From G965276675 sp965276675 (GTDB lineage: Bacteria; Acidobacteriota; Terriglobia; Terriglobales; Acidobacteriaceae), in NCBI GenBank assembly GCA_965276675.1, contig OZ255624.1:1612001-1676000 (forward strand): a DNA stretch of 64,000 nt, read 5' to 3'. Positions 1-9,747 of this stretch are shown here, piece by piece. Position numbers and translations under genes: made by a program. The notes below the pieces were generated by a model. It was not told the origin of the DNA and did no database searches. It saw only the letters and a program-made list of their open reading frames with translations. How positions within the stretch are numbered: the stretch's first letter is position 1; every line of letters starts with the position of its first letter.

Positions 1-1494
1 CGTGTCCGGGAGCGGAATCTGGGCATCACCCTGCCGCAGGTCTTTGGCGCCGCGCTGCAGCCGAACACCAATACGACGACCCCGGCGACCACCACCCCCG
101 GTAATGGCACCAACTCGGCCAACGGTACGGGTCTGGGGACTACCCCTACGACGCCTACCCAAAATGGTCTGACGCTCAACAGCTTCGCGCACCTGAACTC
201 GAACAACTTCGCTATTACGGTGGGCCAGGCCACCGCAAACCTGCTTTACAATGACAACGACACGCGTGTGCTGCAGAATCCGCGCATCCGCGCCACCGAC
301 GGGCAGAAGGCCAACCTCAAGGTTGGTTCACGTATCCCGGTAGCCACCGGGTCATTCCAGGCGGGCGTGGGCGCCGCTATCGCCTCCCCACTGGTGAATA
401 CGCAGTTCCAATATCTGGATGTCGGTGTCGAAATCGAGATCACGCCCACGGTGCACTACGACCGCGATGTCTCGCTCAAGCTGAAGATCGTGGTTTCGCA
501 GACCAACGGCGCGACGAATCTTGGCGGCGTCACAGAGCCGATCATCACCCAGCGGACTGTCGATCAGGTGATTCGCCTCAAGGAGGGCGAGGTCAACATC
601 ATCGGCGGCATCCTGCAGCGGTCGCTGAGCAACGTGCTTACCGGCACACCCGGTCTGGCGCAGGTCCCGATCCTGAAATACCTCTTCAGCAGCACCGATA
701 AGACGGATAACAAGGACGAGATCGTCATCATGCTGACGCCGCATGTGGTCCGCGCCACCGAGCTTAGCCCGCTCAACCTGCGCGAGATCGATACCGGCAC
801 CGGCAATACGGTCCAGATCCGCCGCATCGCGACCGCGACAGTTCCGCTTTCAGCGCTGCAGGGTGGGACGAAATCCGTGCCCTCAACGACGGCGGTGCCT
901 AGTGGCACACAGATTCCAACGCCGGCTCAGCCGACGAATGCGCCTGCAACGCCGGGTACACCCCCAAGTACGTCGCAGACTGGCGGGGCAGTCGGCCTGG
1001 CTCCGGGAACGCTCGAATCCGCAATACCCGGAGGGGCTGGGACGGGGACGTCTCCAGCTGGAACACCTCCCTCCACTGCAACGCCGATCTCGCTCACGCT
1101 CAATGCTCCGGCGGTCGCGCCTAAAACAGGTTCCACCTTCTCCGTTGCGGTCAATGTTAGCGGCGGCCAGGACGTTTTCTCCGTGCCCCTGCAGGTGCAA
1201 TACGACCCGGCCAAGCTTACCCTGATCAACGTGGATGCCGGCAACTATCTGGGCAAAGATGGCCAGGCGGTCGCGCTGGTGCACCGGGATGACGGTGCGG
1301 GCGGGGTCGCCGTCTCCGCCTCGCGGCCACCTGGAGTCGCGGGCATCACCGGGGCGGGGCAGCTTGCGGTGCTCACCTTCCAGGCCAAGGCCGCCGGCGA
1401 CAGCATTGTGAGCGTGACCAAGGCGGCTGCGCGCAACAGTCAACAGCAGGCGTTGCCGGTGGTCACCTCCGGCACCATCGTGCATGTGCAGTAG
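1..1494 (+). CDS. gspD: Type II secretion secretin (GspD-like) with C-terminal cohesin-like domain, 5' partial
   Basis: The reading frame is open from the first base, so the N-terminus lies outside the window; 497 codons are visible. The first ~70 codons are a Thr/Asn/Gly/Pro-rich loop, then comes the secretin core (about bases 200-760) with NPRIRATDGQKANLKVGSRIP and the late signature VPILKYLF followed by IVIMLTPHVV, the pore-forming beta-domain of outer-membrane secretins. After a Pro/Thr/Ser-rich linker (about 850-1080) the last ~135 residues read as a cohesin-like beta-sandwich (SLTLNAPAVAPKTGSTFSV, then VQYDPAKLTLINVDAG). Secretins form the outer-membrane channel of the type II system. 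Two pseudopilin genes follow in the same direction, which supports a T2SS or pilus-like operon. The cohesin tail is unusual for GspD but has been noted in acidobacterial and deltaproteobacterial secretins. Secretin assignment is firm; GspD rather than PilQ is inferred from the neighbours. Confidence 0.88.
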   Translation, partial: RVRERNLGITLPQVFGAALQPNTNTTTPATTTPGNGTNSANGTGLGTTPTTPTQNGLTLNSFAHLNSNNFAITVGQATANLLYNDNDTRVLQNPRIRATDGQKANLKVGSRIPVATGSFQAGVGAAIASPLVNTQFQYLDVGVEIEITPTVHYDRDVSLKLKIVVSQTNGATNLGGVTEPIITQRTVDQVIRLKEGEVNIIGGILQRSLSNVLTGTPGLAQVPILKYLFSSTDKTDNKDEIVIMLTPHVVRATELSPLNLREIDTGTGNTVQIRRIATATVPLSALQGGTKSVPSTTAVPSGTQIPTPAQPTNAPATPGTPPSTSQTGGAVGLAPGTLESAIPGGAGTGTSPAGTPPSTATPISLTLNAPAVAPKTGSTFSVAVNVSGGQDVFSVPLQVQYDPAKLTLINVDAGNYLGKDGQAVALVHRDDGAGGVAVSASRPPGVAGITGAGQLAVLTFQAKAAGDSIVSVTKAAARNSQQQALPVVTSGTIVHVQ

Positions 1495-1534
1495 CGATTC
1501 GCGTGCAGCGGCAATCACGTGCAGTAGGAAGCGA

Positions 1535-2038
1535 ATGATGTTCAGAGCGCAATCCGTGTGGCGGCCTGACGGCGATTCCGGGTGCGGCGGCCGAGCTGGC
1601 GAAGCGGGGCTCACGCTGGTGGAGCTGATCGTTACGGTGGCGATCCTGGCTCTGCTGGCCACCGCTGCCGTGCCGATCGCCCGCTTCAATGTAAAGCGCG
1701 AAAAGGAGCGGGAGCTGCGCTACGACCTTTGGCAGATGCGGGATGCGATCGACAAGTACAAGGATGCTGCCGATAAGAATGCCTTCCAGACCAAAGTAGA
1801 CAGCTTCGGCTATCCGCCGGATCTGGATACCTTGGTCAAGGGCGTGGATGTTCAGGGCAAGAAGGTTAAGTTCTTACGCCGCATCCCGGTCGACCCGATG
1901 ACCGGCAAGGCCGAGTGGGGGCAGCGCTCGATGCAGGATGAGCCGGACAGTCAGTCCTATGGCGGGCAGAGCCTCTTCGACGTGTATTCGAAATCGCAAA
2001 GCACGGCACTCAACGGTACGAAGTATGCGGCCTGGTAG
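1535..2038 (+). CDS. GspG-like major pseudopilin
   Basis: Protein of 167 residues with a type IV prepilin signal: a charged leader, then G/LTLVELIVTVAILALLATA, where cleavage after Gly would expose a Leu and the conserved Glu at +5 starts the hydrophobic helix. The C-terminal part carries IPVDPMTGKAEWGQRS, the loop typical of GspG, the calcium-binding major pseudopilin. I chose the ATG at 1535 because AGGAAG lies just upstream; an in-frame ATG at 1484 overlaps the secretin stop but has no such site. A second ATG follows immediately at 1538. It sits 40 bp after the secretin gene and 4 bp before another pseudopilin, so all three are probably one transcript. The protein should be processed by a GspO/PilD peptidase and assemble into the periplasmic pseudopilus. 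Confidence 0.87.
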   Translation: MMFRAQSVWRPDGDSGCGGRAGEAGLTLVELIVTVAILALLATAAVPIARFNVKREKERELRYDLWQMRDAIDKYKDAADKNAFQTKVDSFGYPPDLDTLVKGVDVQGKKVKFLRRIPVDPMTGKAEWGQRSMQDEPDSQSYGGQSLFDVYSKSQSTALNGTKYAAW

Positions 2039-2042
2039 GCAG

Positions 2043-2474
2043 ATGAGGCGATTGGCAATTCCGATCCGGGCGGCGCGACATGATGAGAGCGGCAGTAGCG
2101 GCTTCACGCTCGTCGAGCTGATGGTCGTGATGCTCATCATCGCCGTGCTGGCCGCCATCGCCATCCCCAGTTATTTGGCCTCGATCCGGGCGGCCAAGGA
2201 AGCCGTGCTCAAAGAAGACCTTCACGTCTTACGCCAAGCCATCGATTCGTACACGGCTGATAAGGAGAAGGCGCCCCAGGCGCTGGACGACCTGGTACAG
2301 GCTGGCTATTTGAAAACGCTCCCGGTCGATCCCATGACCCACGTCAGCTCCACCTGGGTGACCGCCACGGACGACTCACTGCAGAACCTCGACCAGACCG
2401 AGCCGGGCATCAACGATGTCCACAGCGGTTCGGAGCAGGTGGGCGGCGATGGCCAGCCCTACTCGAGCTGGTAG
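2043..2474 (+). CDS. Second GspG-like pseudopilin
   Basis: 143 residues from the ATG at 2043 (preceded by GGTAGGCAG). Leader of about 20 residues, then SSG/FTLVELMVVMLIIAVLA, a canonical class III signal with Phe after the cleavage site and Glu at +5. The helix is followed by RAAKEAVLKEDLHVLRQAID and the GspG-type motif LPVDPMTHVSSTWV, and the protein ends GQPYSSW. It starts 4 bp after the stop of the first pseudopilin. The two share only the general GspG plan, so this looks like an old duplication, giving either a two-component pseudopilus or one major and one specialised subunit. Start is inferred; a longer frame running back to 1938 overlaps the upstream gene and lacks a convincing ribosome site. 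Confidence 0.87.
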   Translation: MRRLAIPIRAARHDESGSSGFTLVELMVVMLIIAVLAAIAIPSYLASIRAAKEAVLKEDLHVLRQAIDSYTADKEKAPQALDDLVQAGYLKTLPVDPMTHVSSTWVTATDDSLQNLDQTEPGINDVHSGSEQVGGDGQPYSSW

Positions 2475-2535
2475 AGAGCTAAGAAGCGGTCGGCAGAGTG
2501 GACACGTAGGTCGCCTTTTGCGGGTAGCTTTTCCG

Positions 2536-3135
2536 CTAACCGCTTTTCCGCTCCAAGGCACGCAGCTCGGTCCAGAGCTCTTTCAATCCCATGCCGGTCT
2601 TGGCCGAGCAAAGCCGCAGCTCCTCAATCTCTAGCCCTTGTTTCAGCGCGACTATAGCGCGAGCGCGCTCATTGCCGGAGAGGCGGTCGGCCTTGGTGGC
2701 CACTACCAGCAGCTTTCGATCCACGTCCTTCAGATAGGTGATGAGCTGCAGGTCGCTTGGTTGCGGTGGGATGTTGGAATCAACCAAGCAGATGCAGAGG
2801 GCCAGGTTGGACCGCTCTGCCAGGTAGGGCTCGATGAACTTTGGCCATTCCGCCGAAATGGACTTTGAAATTTTGGCGTAGCCGTACCCGGGCAGGTCGG
2901 CGAACATAAGCGAGGGCTGCTGGCGGGCGGGGCACTCCGATAGAGCGAAGAAGTTGATCGACTGGGTACGGCCAGGCGTGGAGGAAACGTGCGCCTGCTT
3001 GGAGCCGAGAAGGGCATTGATAAGACTGGATTTGCCCACGTTGGAGCGGCCCAGAAACGCGATCTCCGGGACTTCGCTCGGAGGGAACTGTGTGGGTGAG
3101 GTGGCGGAGAGGAGGAACTTGGGTGTAAGTTGCAT
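2536..3135 (-). CDS. engB: Ribosome biogenesis GTPase EngB (YihA/YsxC)
   Basis: 199 residues from ATG at 3135 (a TTG at 3168 would add 11). All G motifs are visible: G1 GRSNVGKSS near residue 30, G2/G3 region with TPGRTQSINFF and DLPGYGYA, G4 TKADRL, and a C-terminal CSAKTGMG corresponding to G5. This is the circularly ordinary TrmE-Era-EngA-EngB-Septin GTPase family; EngB is needed for large ribosomal subunit assembly. It lies 127 bp downstream of the lon stop on the same strand and converges with the pseudopilin operon. The engB-lon neighbourhood is common in bacteria, which supports the assignment. Confidence 0.95.
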   Translation of the reverse strand: MQLTPKFLLSATSPTQFPPSEVPEIAFLGRSNVGKSSLINALLGSKQAHVSSTPGRTQSINFFALSECPARQQPSLMFADLPGYGYAKISKSISAEWPKFIEPYLAERSNLALCICLVDSNIPPQPSDLQLITYLKDVDRKLLVVATKADRLSGNERARAIVALKQGLEIEELRLCSAKTGMGLKELWTELRALERKSG

Positions 3136-3262
3136 AGGGCTGCTTTCGATTGTTGCAGACCCGACCAAGAAAATTCACTACAGAGAACACAGAAGGCACA
3201 GAGAACTACCCTGAGAGGTTGTTTGCCTCTGTATTCTCTGTACCCTGGGCGGTGAGACTTCT

Positions 3263-5698
3263 CTACTGATGTGCCCGCGGCTGCTCGGCAGTGATGGCCG
3301 CGTGTACCCCGGCGAGCGCTTCGGGCGTCTCTTCAACGAGCTCTGGCAGAGGCGACTCAAGGGCGATCTTCAGCACCTCGTCTACATGCTCGACAAAGTG
3401 CATCTTCATCGCCTTCTTCAGGTTGTCCGGCAGTTCGGCCATGTCCTTTTCGTTCTCCTTGGGCATGATCGCCTCAAAGATGCCAGCCCGGTGCGCAGCC
3501 AGCAGCTTTTCCTTAAGGCCGCCGATGGCCAGGACCTTGCCCCGAAGCGTGATCTCGCCAGTCATGGCAATATCGCGCCGGACCGGAATCTTGGTGAGCG
3601 CACTTGCCAGCGCAGTTGCCATAGTGATGCCGGCCGAGGGGCCGTCTTTTGGAATGGCTCCTTCCGGAACGTGGACGTGGATGTCGATGGAGCGGTAAAA
3701 GTCCTTGGAGAGGCCGAGATGCTGAGCGCGGCTACGCAGATAGGAGAGTGCTGCTTGGGCAGACTCCTGCATCACGTCGCCGAGCTGTCCGGTGAGGGTC
3801 AGCTTGCCCTTGCCGTCGAGCACCTGAACCTCCGTGGAGAGGATGCTGCCACCCATCTCCGTCCAGGCCAGGCCGGTGACTAGGCCGACTTCATTCTTAT
3901 CGTGAACCTGGGAGTCGCGGAATTTCGTGACGCCCAGGAACTCGTGAATGTTGGCGCCAGTGATCTCCTGCTTGTGCTTGTTCCCCTCTTTAACCACCCG
4001 CCGTGCGATCTTGCGGCAGACATTCCCGATCTCGCGCTCCAGATTGCGGACGCCCGACTCGCGGGTGTAGCTGCGGATGATTTCGACCAGCGCATCGTCA
4101 CTAAAAGTGATGTTTTGGTCACTTAAACCAGTGCCTTCTAGCTGTTTTTTGAGCAGATATTGCTTGGCAATCTCGAGCTTTTCGGCCTCGGTGTAGCCAT
4201 GCAGCCGCAGGATCTCCATGCGGTCCTGGAGCGGACCCGGGATGGTGTGCAGCACGTTGGCCGTGGCGACGAAGAGCACCTGGGATAGGTCGTATTCCAC
4301 ATCCAGGTAGTGGTCCTGGAAGCTCGTATTCTGTTCAGGATCGAGCACCTCCAGCAGTGCCGAGGCTGGATCGCCACGGAAATCGGATGCCATCTTGTCG
4401 ACTTCATCCAGCATGAAGACCGGGTTTTTGGTGCCCGCCTTCTTCATGGACTGGATAATCTGACCGGGAAGGGCGCCGATATAAGTGCGTCGATGGCCAC
4501 GAATCTCTGCCTCATCGCGAACGCCGCCGAGCGACATACGGACGAACTTGCGGCCAGTTGCCTTAGCGATCGACATACCCAGCGAGGTTTTGCCGACGCC
4601 CGGAGGTCCGACGAAGCAGAGAATTGAGCCCTTTGGATTTTTGACCAGCTGGCGGACGGCGAGAAATTCAAGGATGCGCTCCTTGATCTTTTCCAGGCCA
4701 TAGTGGTCCTCGTTCAGCACCTTTTCGGCATGGTCGATGGAGCGGGTCTCCTTGGAGCGCTTCTTCCATGGCACGGCGAGCAGCCAGTCGAGGTAGTTGC
4801 GGGAGACGGTCGATTCGGCCGACATGGGCGGCATCGCTTCGAGCTTTTTGAGCTCCTGCACGGCCTTGTCGAAGACATCTTTGGGCATGCCGGCGGTCTC
4901 GATCTTCTTCTTCAGATCGTCAAACTCGCTCTTTTCGCCGCGCCCCAATTCCTTCTGGATAGCCTTGATCTTCTCGTTGAGGTAATACTCTTTCTGCGCG
5001 CGCTCCATCTGCCGCTTGACGCGACCCTGAATGCTGCGGTCCATGTTGAGCTTTTCGAGCTCAACGTCGAGCACATCCGCGATGCGGCTTAGGCGGTCTG
5101 CGGGATCGAAGATGTCGAGCAACTCCTGCTTCTCCTCGATGGAGAGCTGGAGGTTGGCCGCGATGGTGTCAGCGAGCTTGGAAGGCTCATCCATGCGAAC
5201 GGCGGCGATCATGGACTCATAGTTAAGGCTCTGCTGCAGCTTGACGTACTGCTCAAAAAGCGTCGTCACCCTTTGCATTAGCTGCTCGGTCAGGGGGCTG
5301 GGTTCGACCGGCTTGGGGATGCGCACCGTCGCGACGAAAAAGCCATCGTTGTCGTTCATTTCGGTGGCGCGAGCGCGCTCCAGGCCTTCAACCAATACTT
5401 TAATATTTCCGTCCGGCATCTTGACGCTTTGGACGATGTTGCCGATGGTGCCGACGGTGTAGATGTCTTCTGCCCGTGGCTCATCTATCCCCGCATCGTG
5501 CTGGGTCGCCAAAAAGATACGGCGGTCGCCGGTGAGGGCTTCCTCCAGGGCACGCACGCTGGACTCGCGGCCTACGACGAACGGCGTCATCATGTGGGGA
5601 AAGATGACCATATCGCGGATTGGCATCATGGGTAGCTTGCGCATTTCGCCGCTCTCGCGTGCTGCTTTGGTCTCTTTATTTTCTTTACTCTGTGCCAC
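3263..5698 (-). CDS. lon: ATP-dependent protease Lon (class A)
   Basis: 811 residues from a GTG at 5698. N-terminal LON substrate domain begins LPMMPIRDMVIFPHMMTPF; the AAA+ module has Walker A GPPGVGKTS around residue 362 and Walker B VFMLDEVDKM; the C-terminal protease domain carries the catalytic Ser in KDGPSAG (about residue 686) and the Lys in the KVLAIGGLKEK segment about 43 residues later. Length is normal for bacterial Lon. I prefer GTG 5698 because AGAAGGA sits 6 nt upstream of it; ATG 5704 abuts that same sequence with no spacing. Lon degrades misfolded and regulatory proteins in the cytoplasm. It follows clpX on the same strand after a 322-bp spacer, so it probably has its own promoter. 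Confidence 0.97.
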   Translation of the reverse strand: MAQSKENKETKAARESGEMRKLPMMPIRDMVIFPHMMTPFVVGRESSVRALEEALTGDRRIFLATQHDAGIDEPRAEDIYTVGTIGNIVQSVKMPDGNIKVLVEGLERARATEMNDNDGFFVATVRIPKPVEPSPLTEQLMQRVTTLFEQYVKLQQSLNYESMIAAVRMDEPSKLADTIAANLQLSIEEKQELLDIFDPADRLSRIADVLDVELEKLNMDRSIQGRVKRQMERAQKEYYLNEKIKAIQKELGRGEKSEFDDLKKKIETAGMPKDVFDKAVQELKKLEAMPPMSAESTVSRNYLDWLLAVPWKKRSKETRSIDHAEKVLNEDHYGLEKIKERILEFLAVRQLVKNPKGSILCFVGPPGVGKTSLGMSIAKATGRKFVRMSLGGVRDEAEIRGHRRTYIGALPGQIIQSMKKAGTKNPVFMLDEVDKMASDFRGDPASALLEVLDPEQNTSFQDHYLDVEYDLSQVLFVATANVLHTIPGPLQDRMEILRLHGYTEAEKLEIAKQYLLKKQLEGTGLSDQNITFSDDALVEIIRSYTRESGVRNLEREIGNVCRKIARRVVKEGNKHKQEITGANIHEFLGVTKFRDSQVHDKNEVGLVTGLAWTEMGGSILSTEVQVLDGKGKLTLTGQLGDVMQESAQAALSYLRSRAQHLGLSKDFYRSIDIHVHVPEGAIPKDGPSAGITMATALASALTKIPVRRDIAMTGEITLRGKVLAIGGLKEKLLAAHRAGIFEAIMPKENEKDMAELPDNLKKAMKMHFVEHVDEVLKIALESPLPELVEETPEALAGVHAAITAEQPRAHQ

Positions 5699-5740
5699 GC
5701 ACATTCCTTCTGCCCACACTGCAGGTGGGCGACTGCGGAT

Positions 5741-5777
5741 GCCACTCCGTCAAGCCTGGTTGGCGTCAGGGAGTGGC
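5741..5777 (-). promoter_or_regulatory. Inverted repeat in the lon 5' leader
   Basis: GCCACTCC at 5741-5748 pairs exactly with GGAGTGGC at 5770-5777 with a 21-nt loop. If lon transcription starts upstream of 5777, this stem would sit 43-79 nt before the chosen GTG. It could be an operator or an RNA leader structure; nothing in the sequence distinguishes these. Confidence 0.3.
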
Positions 5778-5952
5778 GTCAAAGTGATCGGCTTCACCAT
5801 TTCATCAAAAGATGAGAGATACCGGCCGATCGAACCAAGATCAATGTTCCCCGCCTCAACATGGATATGCGGGCGAAGAAGAATCCAGTCCAGCACTTAC
5901 AAGAGATTAGAGCGGTTTCCTGTTGCTATGCACCACATGATATTTGCGATGT

Positions 5953-5990
5953 GCGGCTTTTCTTGACGGAAAAGCCGCGTTCTTTTTCGT
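5953..5990 (+). terminator. Orphan intrinsic terminator on the plus strand
   Basis: GCGGCTTTTC (5953-5962), six-base loop, GAAAAGCCGC (5969-5978), then GTTCTTTTTCG. The T-run follows the stem only on the plus strand, whereas clpX and lon both run on the minus strand. It therefore either ends an unannotated plus-strand transcript from 5720-5950 or blocks antisense reading into clpX. Confidence 0.55.
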
Positions 5991-6020
5991 GGCTCCGGTG
6001 TCCACCGTCAGGAAAACCCT

Positions 6021-7298
<1,278 letters not shown>

Positions 7299-7332
7299 TG
7301 GATGACTCCTTACTAGCCGAACTGCTGCGAGC

Positions 7333-7923
7333 TTAAGTGCGGGGGCGGTCGATGATCTCGTCGATGATGCCGTAGTCCTTGGCTTGCGGAGCATTCATGA
7401 TGAAATCCCGTTCGACATCGCGCTCGATGCGGTCGAGCGCCTGCCCGGTGTGCTTGGAGATTAGAATGTTGGTGATCTCGCGAATGCGGAGGATCTCACG
7501 CGCGTGGATGTCGATGTCGGTCGCCTGACCGGAGAGGCCGCCCATGGACGGCTGATGAATGAGGATACGTGCGTTGGGCAGGGCAAAACGCTTGCCTTTG
7601 GTGCCAGAGAGCAGCAGGAAGGCGCCCATGCTGGCTGCTTGACCGATGCAGTACGTAACCACGTCGTTTTTGATGAACTGCATGGTGTCGTAGATCGCGA
7701 GACCGGCAGTAATGGAGCCGCCCGGCGAGTTGATGTAAAGCTGCAGATCCTTCTCCGGGTCCTCGCCAGAGAGGAAGAGCATTTGGGCAATGATGAGGTT
7801 GGCAATCTGGTCGTCGATGGGCGTGCCCAGAAAGATGATGTTGTCGCGCAGCAGACGAGAATAGATGTCGTAGGCGCGTTCGCCCCGGCTCGTCTGCTCG
7901 ATCACCATAGGTACTAATGCCAT
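7333..7923 (-). CDS. clpP: ClpP, proteolytic subunit of Clp protease
   Basis: 196 residues, the usual size. The catalytic triad is visible: Ser in GQAASMGAFLL, His in ILIHQPSMGG, and Asp in the ERDVERDFIM region. The N-terminus MALVPMVIEQTSRGERAYDIYSRLL matches the processed-loop region of the family. ClpP forms the double heptameric chamber used by ClpX and ClpC, both encoded in this window. An AAGGA sequence lies upstream of the ATG. It follows tig by 118 bp in the classic tig-clpP-clpX-lon order. A 7-bp hairpin (7961-7980) lies in the leader, without a T-run, so it is not a good terminator. Confidence 0.98.
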   Translation of the reverse strand: MALVPMVIEQTSRGERAYDIYSRLLRDNIIFLGTPIDDQIANLIIAQMLFLSGEDPEKDLQLYINSPGGSITAGLAIYDTMQFIKNDVVTYCIGQAASMGAFLLLSGTKGKRFALPNARILIHQPSMGGLSGQATDIDIHAREILRIREITNILISKHTGQALDRIERDVERDFIMNAPQAKDYGIIDEIIDRPRT

Positions 7924-8041
7924 GCTGTTCCTTAACTCTCTTCCTTAACTTTTCTTTTAGGAGAAGCCTACGCGCTTCTCTCGATTTTGCTGCCTGGAAA
8001 CGATGGAAAGCCCGTTACTTAAGTCTAACGTCTGTTGCCGA

Positions 8042-9538
8042 TTAAAATCGCTCTGCGAGTAGGGCTCCGGTTTTATCCCGGCGAAGTTGTTCACGGATTC
8101 TAGCGATGCTGCCATCTGCAGTCAAACGACTGCGGAGTGTATCGGCAGGCTCCCGTAACTGATATGACAACACCTGGATCTCCTTGTTGAGCTCGTCGTC
8201 GGAAACCTGGACGTTTTCCGCATCGGCGATGCGGTCGAGGATGAGCAGGCTCTTGACCTCGCTGGCGGCGGGGTCGTGCTGGGCCGTGCGAAGGCGTTGC
8301 ATGTCAAGCCGCTGCATATCGGCCTGCTGCATGCCTTGGGCGGCGAGGGCGCGCAGTCCGCGATCGAGGCGCAGGTCTATCTGCTGCTGCACCATGGATT
8401 CGGGAACGGGAAAGTTGAATTTTGTGGTGAGCGCTTCCATCAGCTTCTCGCGCGTTTCGGTGGCGGTGCGACGGTTCTTCTCGTTCTGCAGATTCTCGCG
8501 GAATTTGGTCAGGAAGTCGTCGTAGCTCTCGTAGGCGCCGAGTTCTTTGGCGAAGTCGTCGTTGAGTTCGGGCTGGATGCGCTTCTTGATGCCCTTGACC
8601 TCGACGTCGTAGGCGACGCTCTTGCCAGCCAGGCGGGGCTCGCCGAAATCGGCTGGGTAGTCCACCTCGAACTTGAGCTGCTGGCCGACGCTGGCTCCGC
8701 GTAGGGCTGCCGTGAAAGCCTCCAGCGTGTTCTTTCCGCCGACTTCGAGTAGGACATCCTCGCCCTCGATCGGTCCTGCAGCATTGACCGGTCCGGAAGC
8801 TTCGGGTGCGGCTTCGCCCTCGGCAGCTTTAAGCTCGCCGGTGAAGGTGATCTGGGCCCAGTCGCCGTCGACGAGGGGACGCTCTTCGGTCACCGGCTCC
8901 ATGGTGGAGCGGGAGTCGCGCACGCGTTCCAGTTCGCTAGCGAAGTCTTCATCGCTAAAGACTGAGTCGGCCCTTTCCACTTTGACATCGTGATAACCAT
9001 CTACGGAGAACTCTGGCAGAACCTCGAAGGCGGCCTTGAACCAGAGCGGCTGGTCGTCTTCCATGGTCATGTCAACGACCTGTGGCTGCGAGACCAGCTT
9101 GTAGTTGCCGTCGGCGATCGCCTTCTGGAAGTGCTGCGGCAGAACAGCCTCGAGCACCTCCTGCCGGATGCCTTCGGCGAAGCGTGAACGGAGCAGCGAC
9201 TCCGGGACCTTGCCGGCCCGGAAGCCAGGGATGCGGGCCTGCCGCTGGTAGCGCTTGAGCGTGGTGCGCATGATCTTCGAGACTTCACCCGCTGGAATGG
9301 TGACTTCGACCTCGCGGGTGAGCTCTGGATTGAAGGCAGGCGCATGGACGTGACCTTCGTGATCTTCATGCGTGCCGTCTACCGCTGTTTGCTCGTTCGC
9401 AGATTGTGTTTCGAGCTCCGTGCCGGGGTTTTGAATTTCAGGGCTGACTGTCTGCGTGTTAGAGGCCTGGTTTTCGGCCGAGGTCTGGGTCTGTTCTGGG
9501 GAGGGGGCTGTGGTTTCAGCAGTGTCTGTAGAGCTCAA
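8042..9538 (-). CDS. tig: Trigger factor with extended N-terminus
   Basis: 498 residues starting from a TTG at 9538, supported by GGAAGG eight bases upstream; the first internal ATG would delete most of the ribosome-binding domain. The ribosome-binding signature PGFRAGKVPE appears near residue 105, followed by the PPIase-like domain (WAQITFTGELKA, LLEVGGKNTLEAF, VDYPADFGE) and the C-terminal chaperone arms. Trigger factor binds at the ribosome exit tunnel and folds nascent chains. The first ~65 residues are an added tail rich in Ser, Thr, Glu and Gln, ending HEDHEGHVHAP, which is not part of the usual ~430-residue protein. An acidic insertion in the PPIase domain (AAEGEAAPEASGPVNAAGPIEG) also adds length. 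First gene of the tig-clpP-clpX set. Confidence 0.95.
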   Translation of the reverse strand: MSSTDTAETTAPSPEQTQTSAENQASNTQTVSPEIQNPGTELETQSANEQTAVDGTHEDHEGHVHAPAFNPELTREVEVTIPAGEVSKIMRTTLKRYQRQARIPGFRAGKVPESLLRSRFAEGIRQEVLEAVLPQHFQKAIADGNYKLVSQPQVVDMTMEDDQPLWFKAAFEVLPEFSVDGYHDVKVERADSVFSDEDFASELERVRDSRSTMEPVTEERPLVDGDWAQITFTGELKAAEGEAAPEASGPVNAAGPIEGEDVLLEVGGKNTLEAFTAALRGASVGQQLKFEVDYPADFGEPRLAGKSVAYDVEVKGIKKRIQPELNDDFAKELGAYESYDDFLTKFRENLQNEKNRRTATETREKLMEALTTKFNFPVPESMVQQQIDLRLDRGLRALAAQGMQQADMQRLDMQRLRTAQHDPAASEVKSLLILDRIADAENVQVSDDELNKEIQVLSYQLREPADTLRSRLTADGSIARIREQLRRDKTGALLAERF

Positions 9539-9630
9539 CGGGTTTGCCTTCCGCGCGAATGTGTTCGCTGACCTTGTGTGTAGAAGCGATGGGAGCGAGG
9601 TACTGTCAGCTCCGAATGAGTACGCGCCTG

Positions 9631-9747
9631 TCAGCGGTCTAAATCAATGGTAAGAGGCTTTCCGAAGAGGGTCAAACCGCCGCCACGAAAGTTGTAGGGC
9701 GGAGGTGGATGTGCGATGACGACACTCGAATCCAGGATCAGTCCCAT
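9631..9747 (-). pseudogene. VapC (PIN toxin) remnant, truncated after ~12 codons
   Basis: Reading the minus strand from ATG 9747 gives MGLILDSSVVIA, the standard start of a PIN-domain VapC toxin with its first catalytic Asp. After that the protein loses all similarity (HPPPPYNFRGGG) and stops at 9631. The ATG overlaps the ancestral stop of the antitoxin frame (W-D-stop, stop at 9738-9740), as in a working vapBC operon. So only the 5' tip of the toxin gene remains. It cannot encode a nuclease. Confidence 0.65.

Larger units (their letters stand above)
5699..6020. other. Intergenic spacer between clpX and lon (lon leader plus a + strand terminator)
   Basis: No convincing gene. It should contain the lon promoter on the minus strand. 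Two structures stand out: an inverted repeat GCCACTCC (5741-5748) / GGAGTGGC (5770-5777) that would form in the lon leader, and a perfect 10-bp hairpin at 5953-5978 whose T-run lies on the plus strand side, the wrong way for both neighbouring genes. Confidence 0.6.

Noticed and set aside
7961..7980. Hairpin between tig and clpP as a terminator
   Set aside because: The stem is only 7 bp and has no T-run on the minus strand; tig-clpP are probably cotranscribed.
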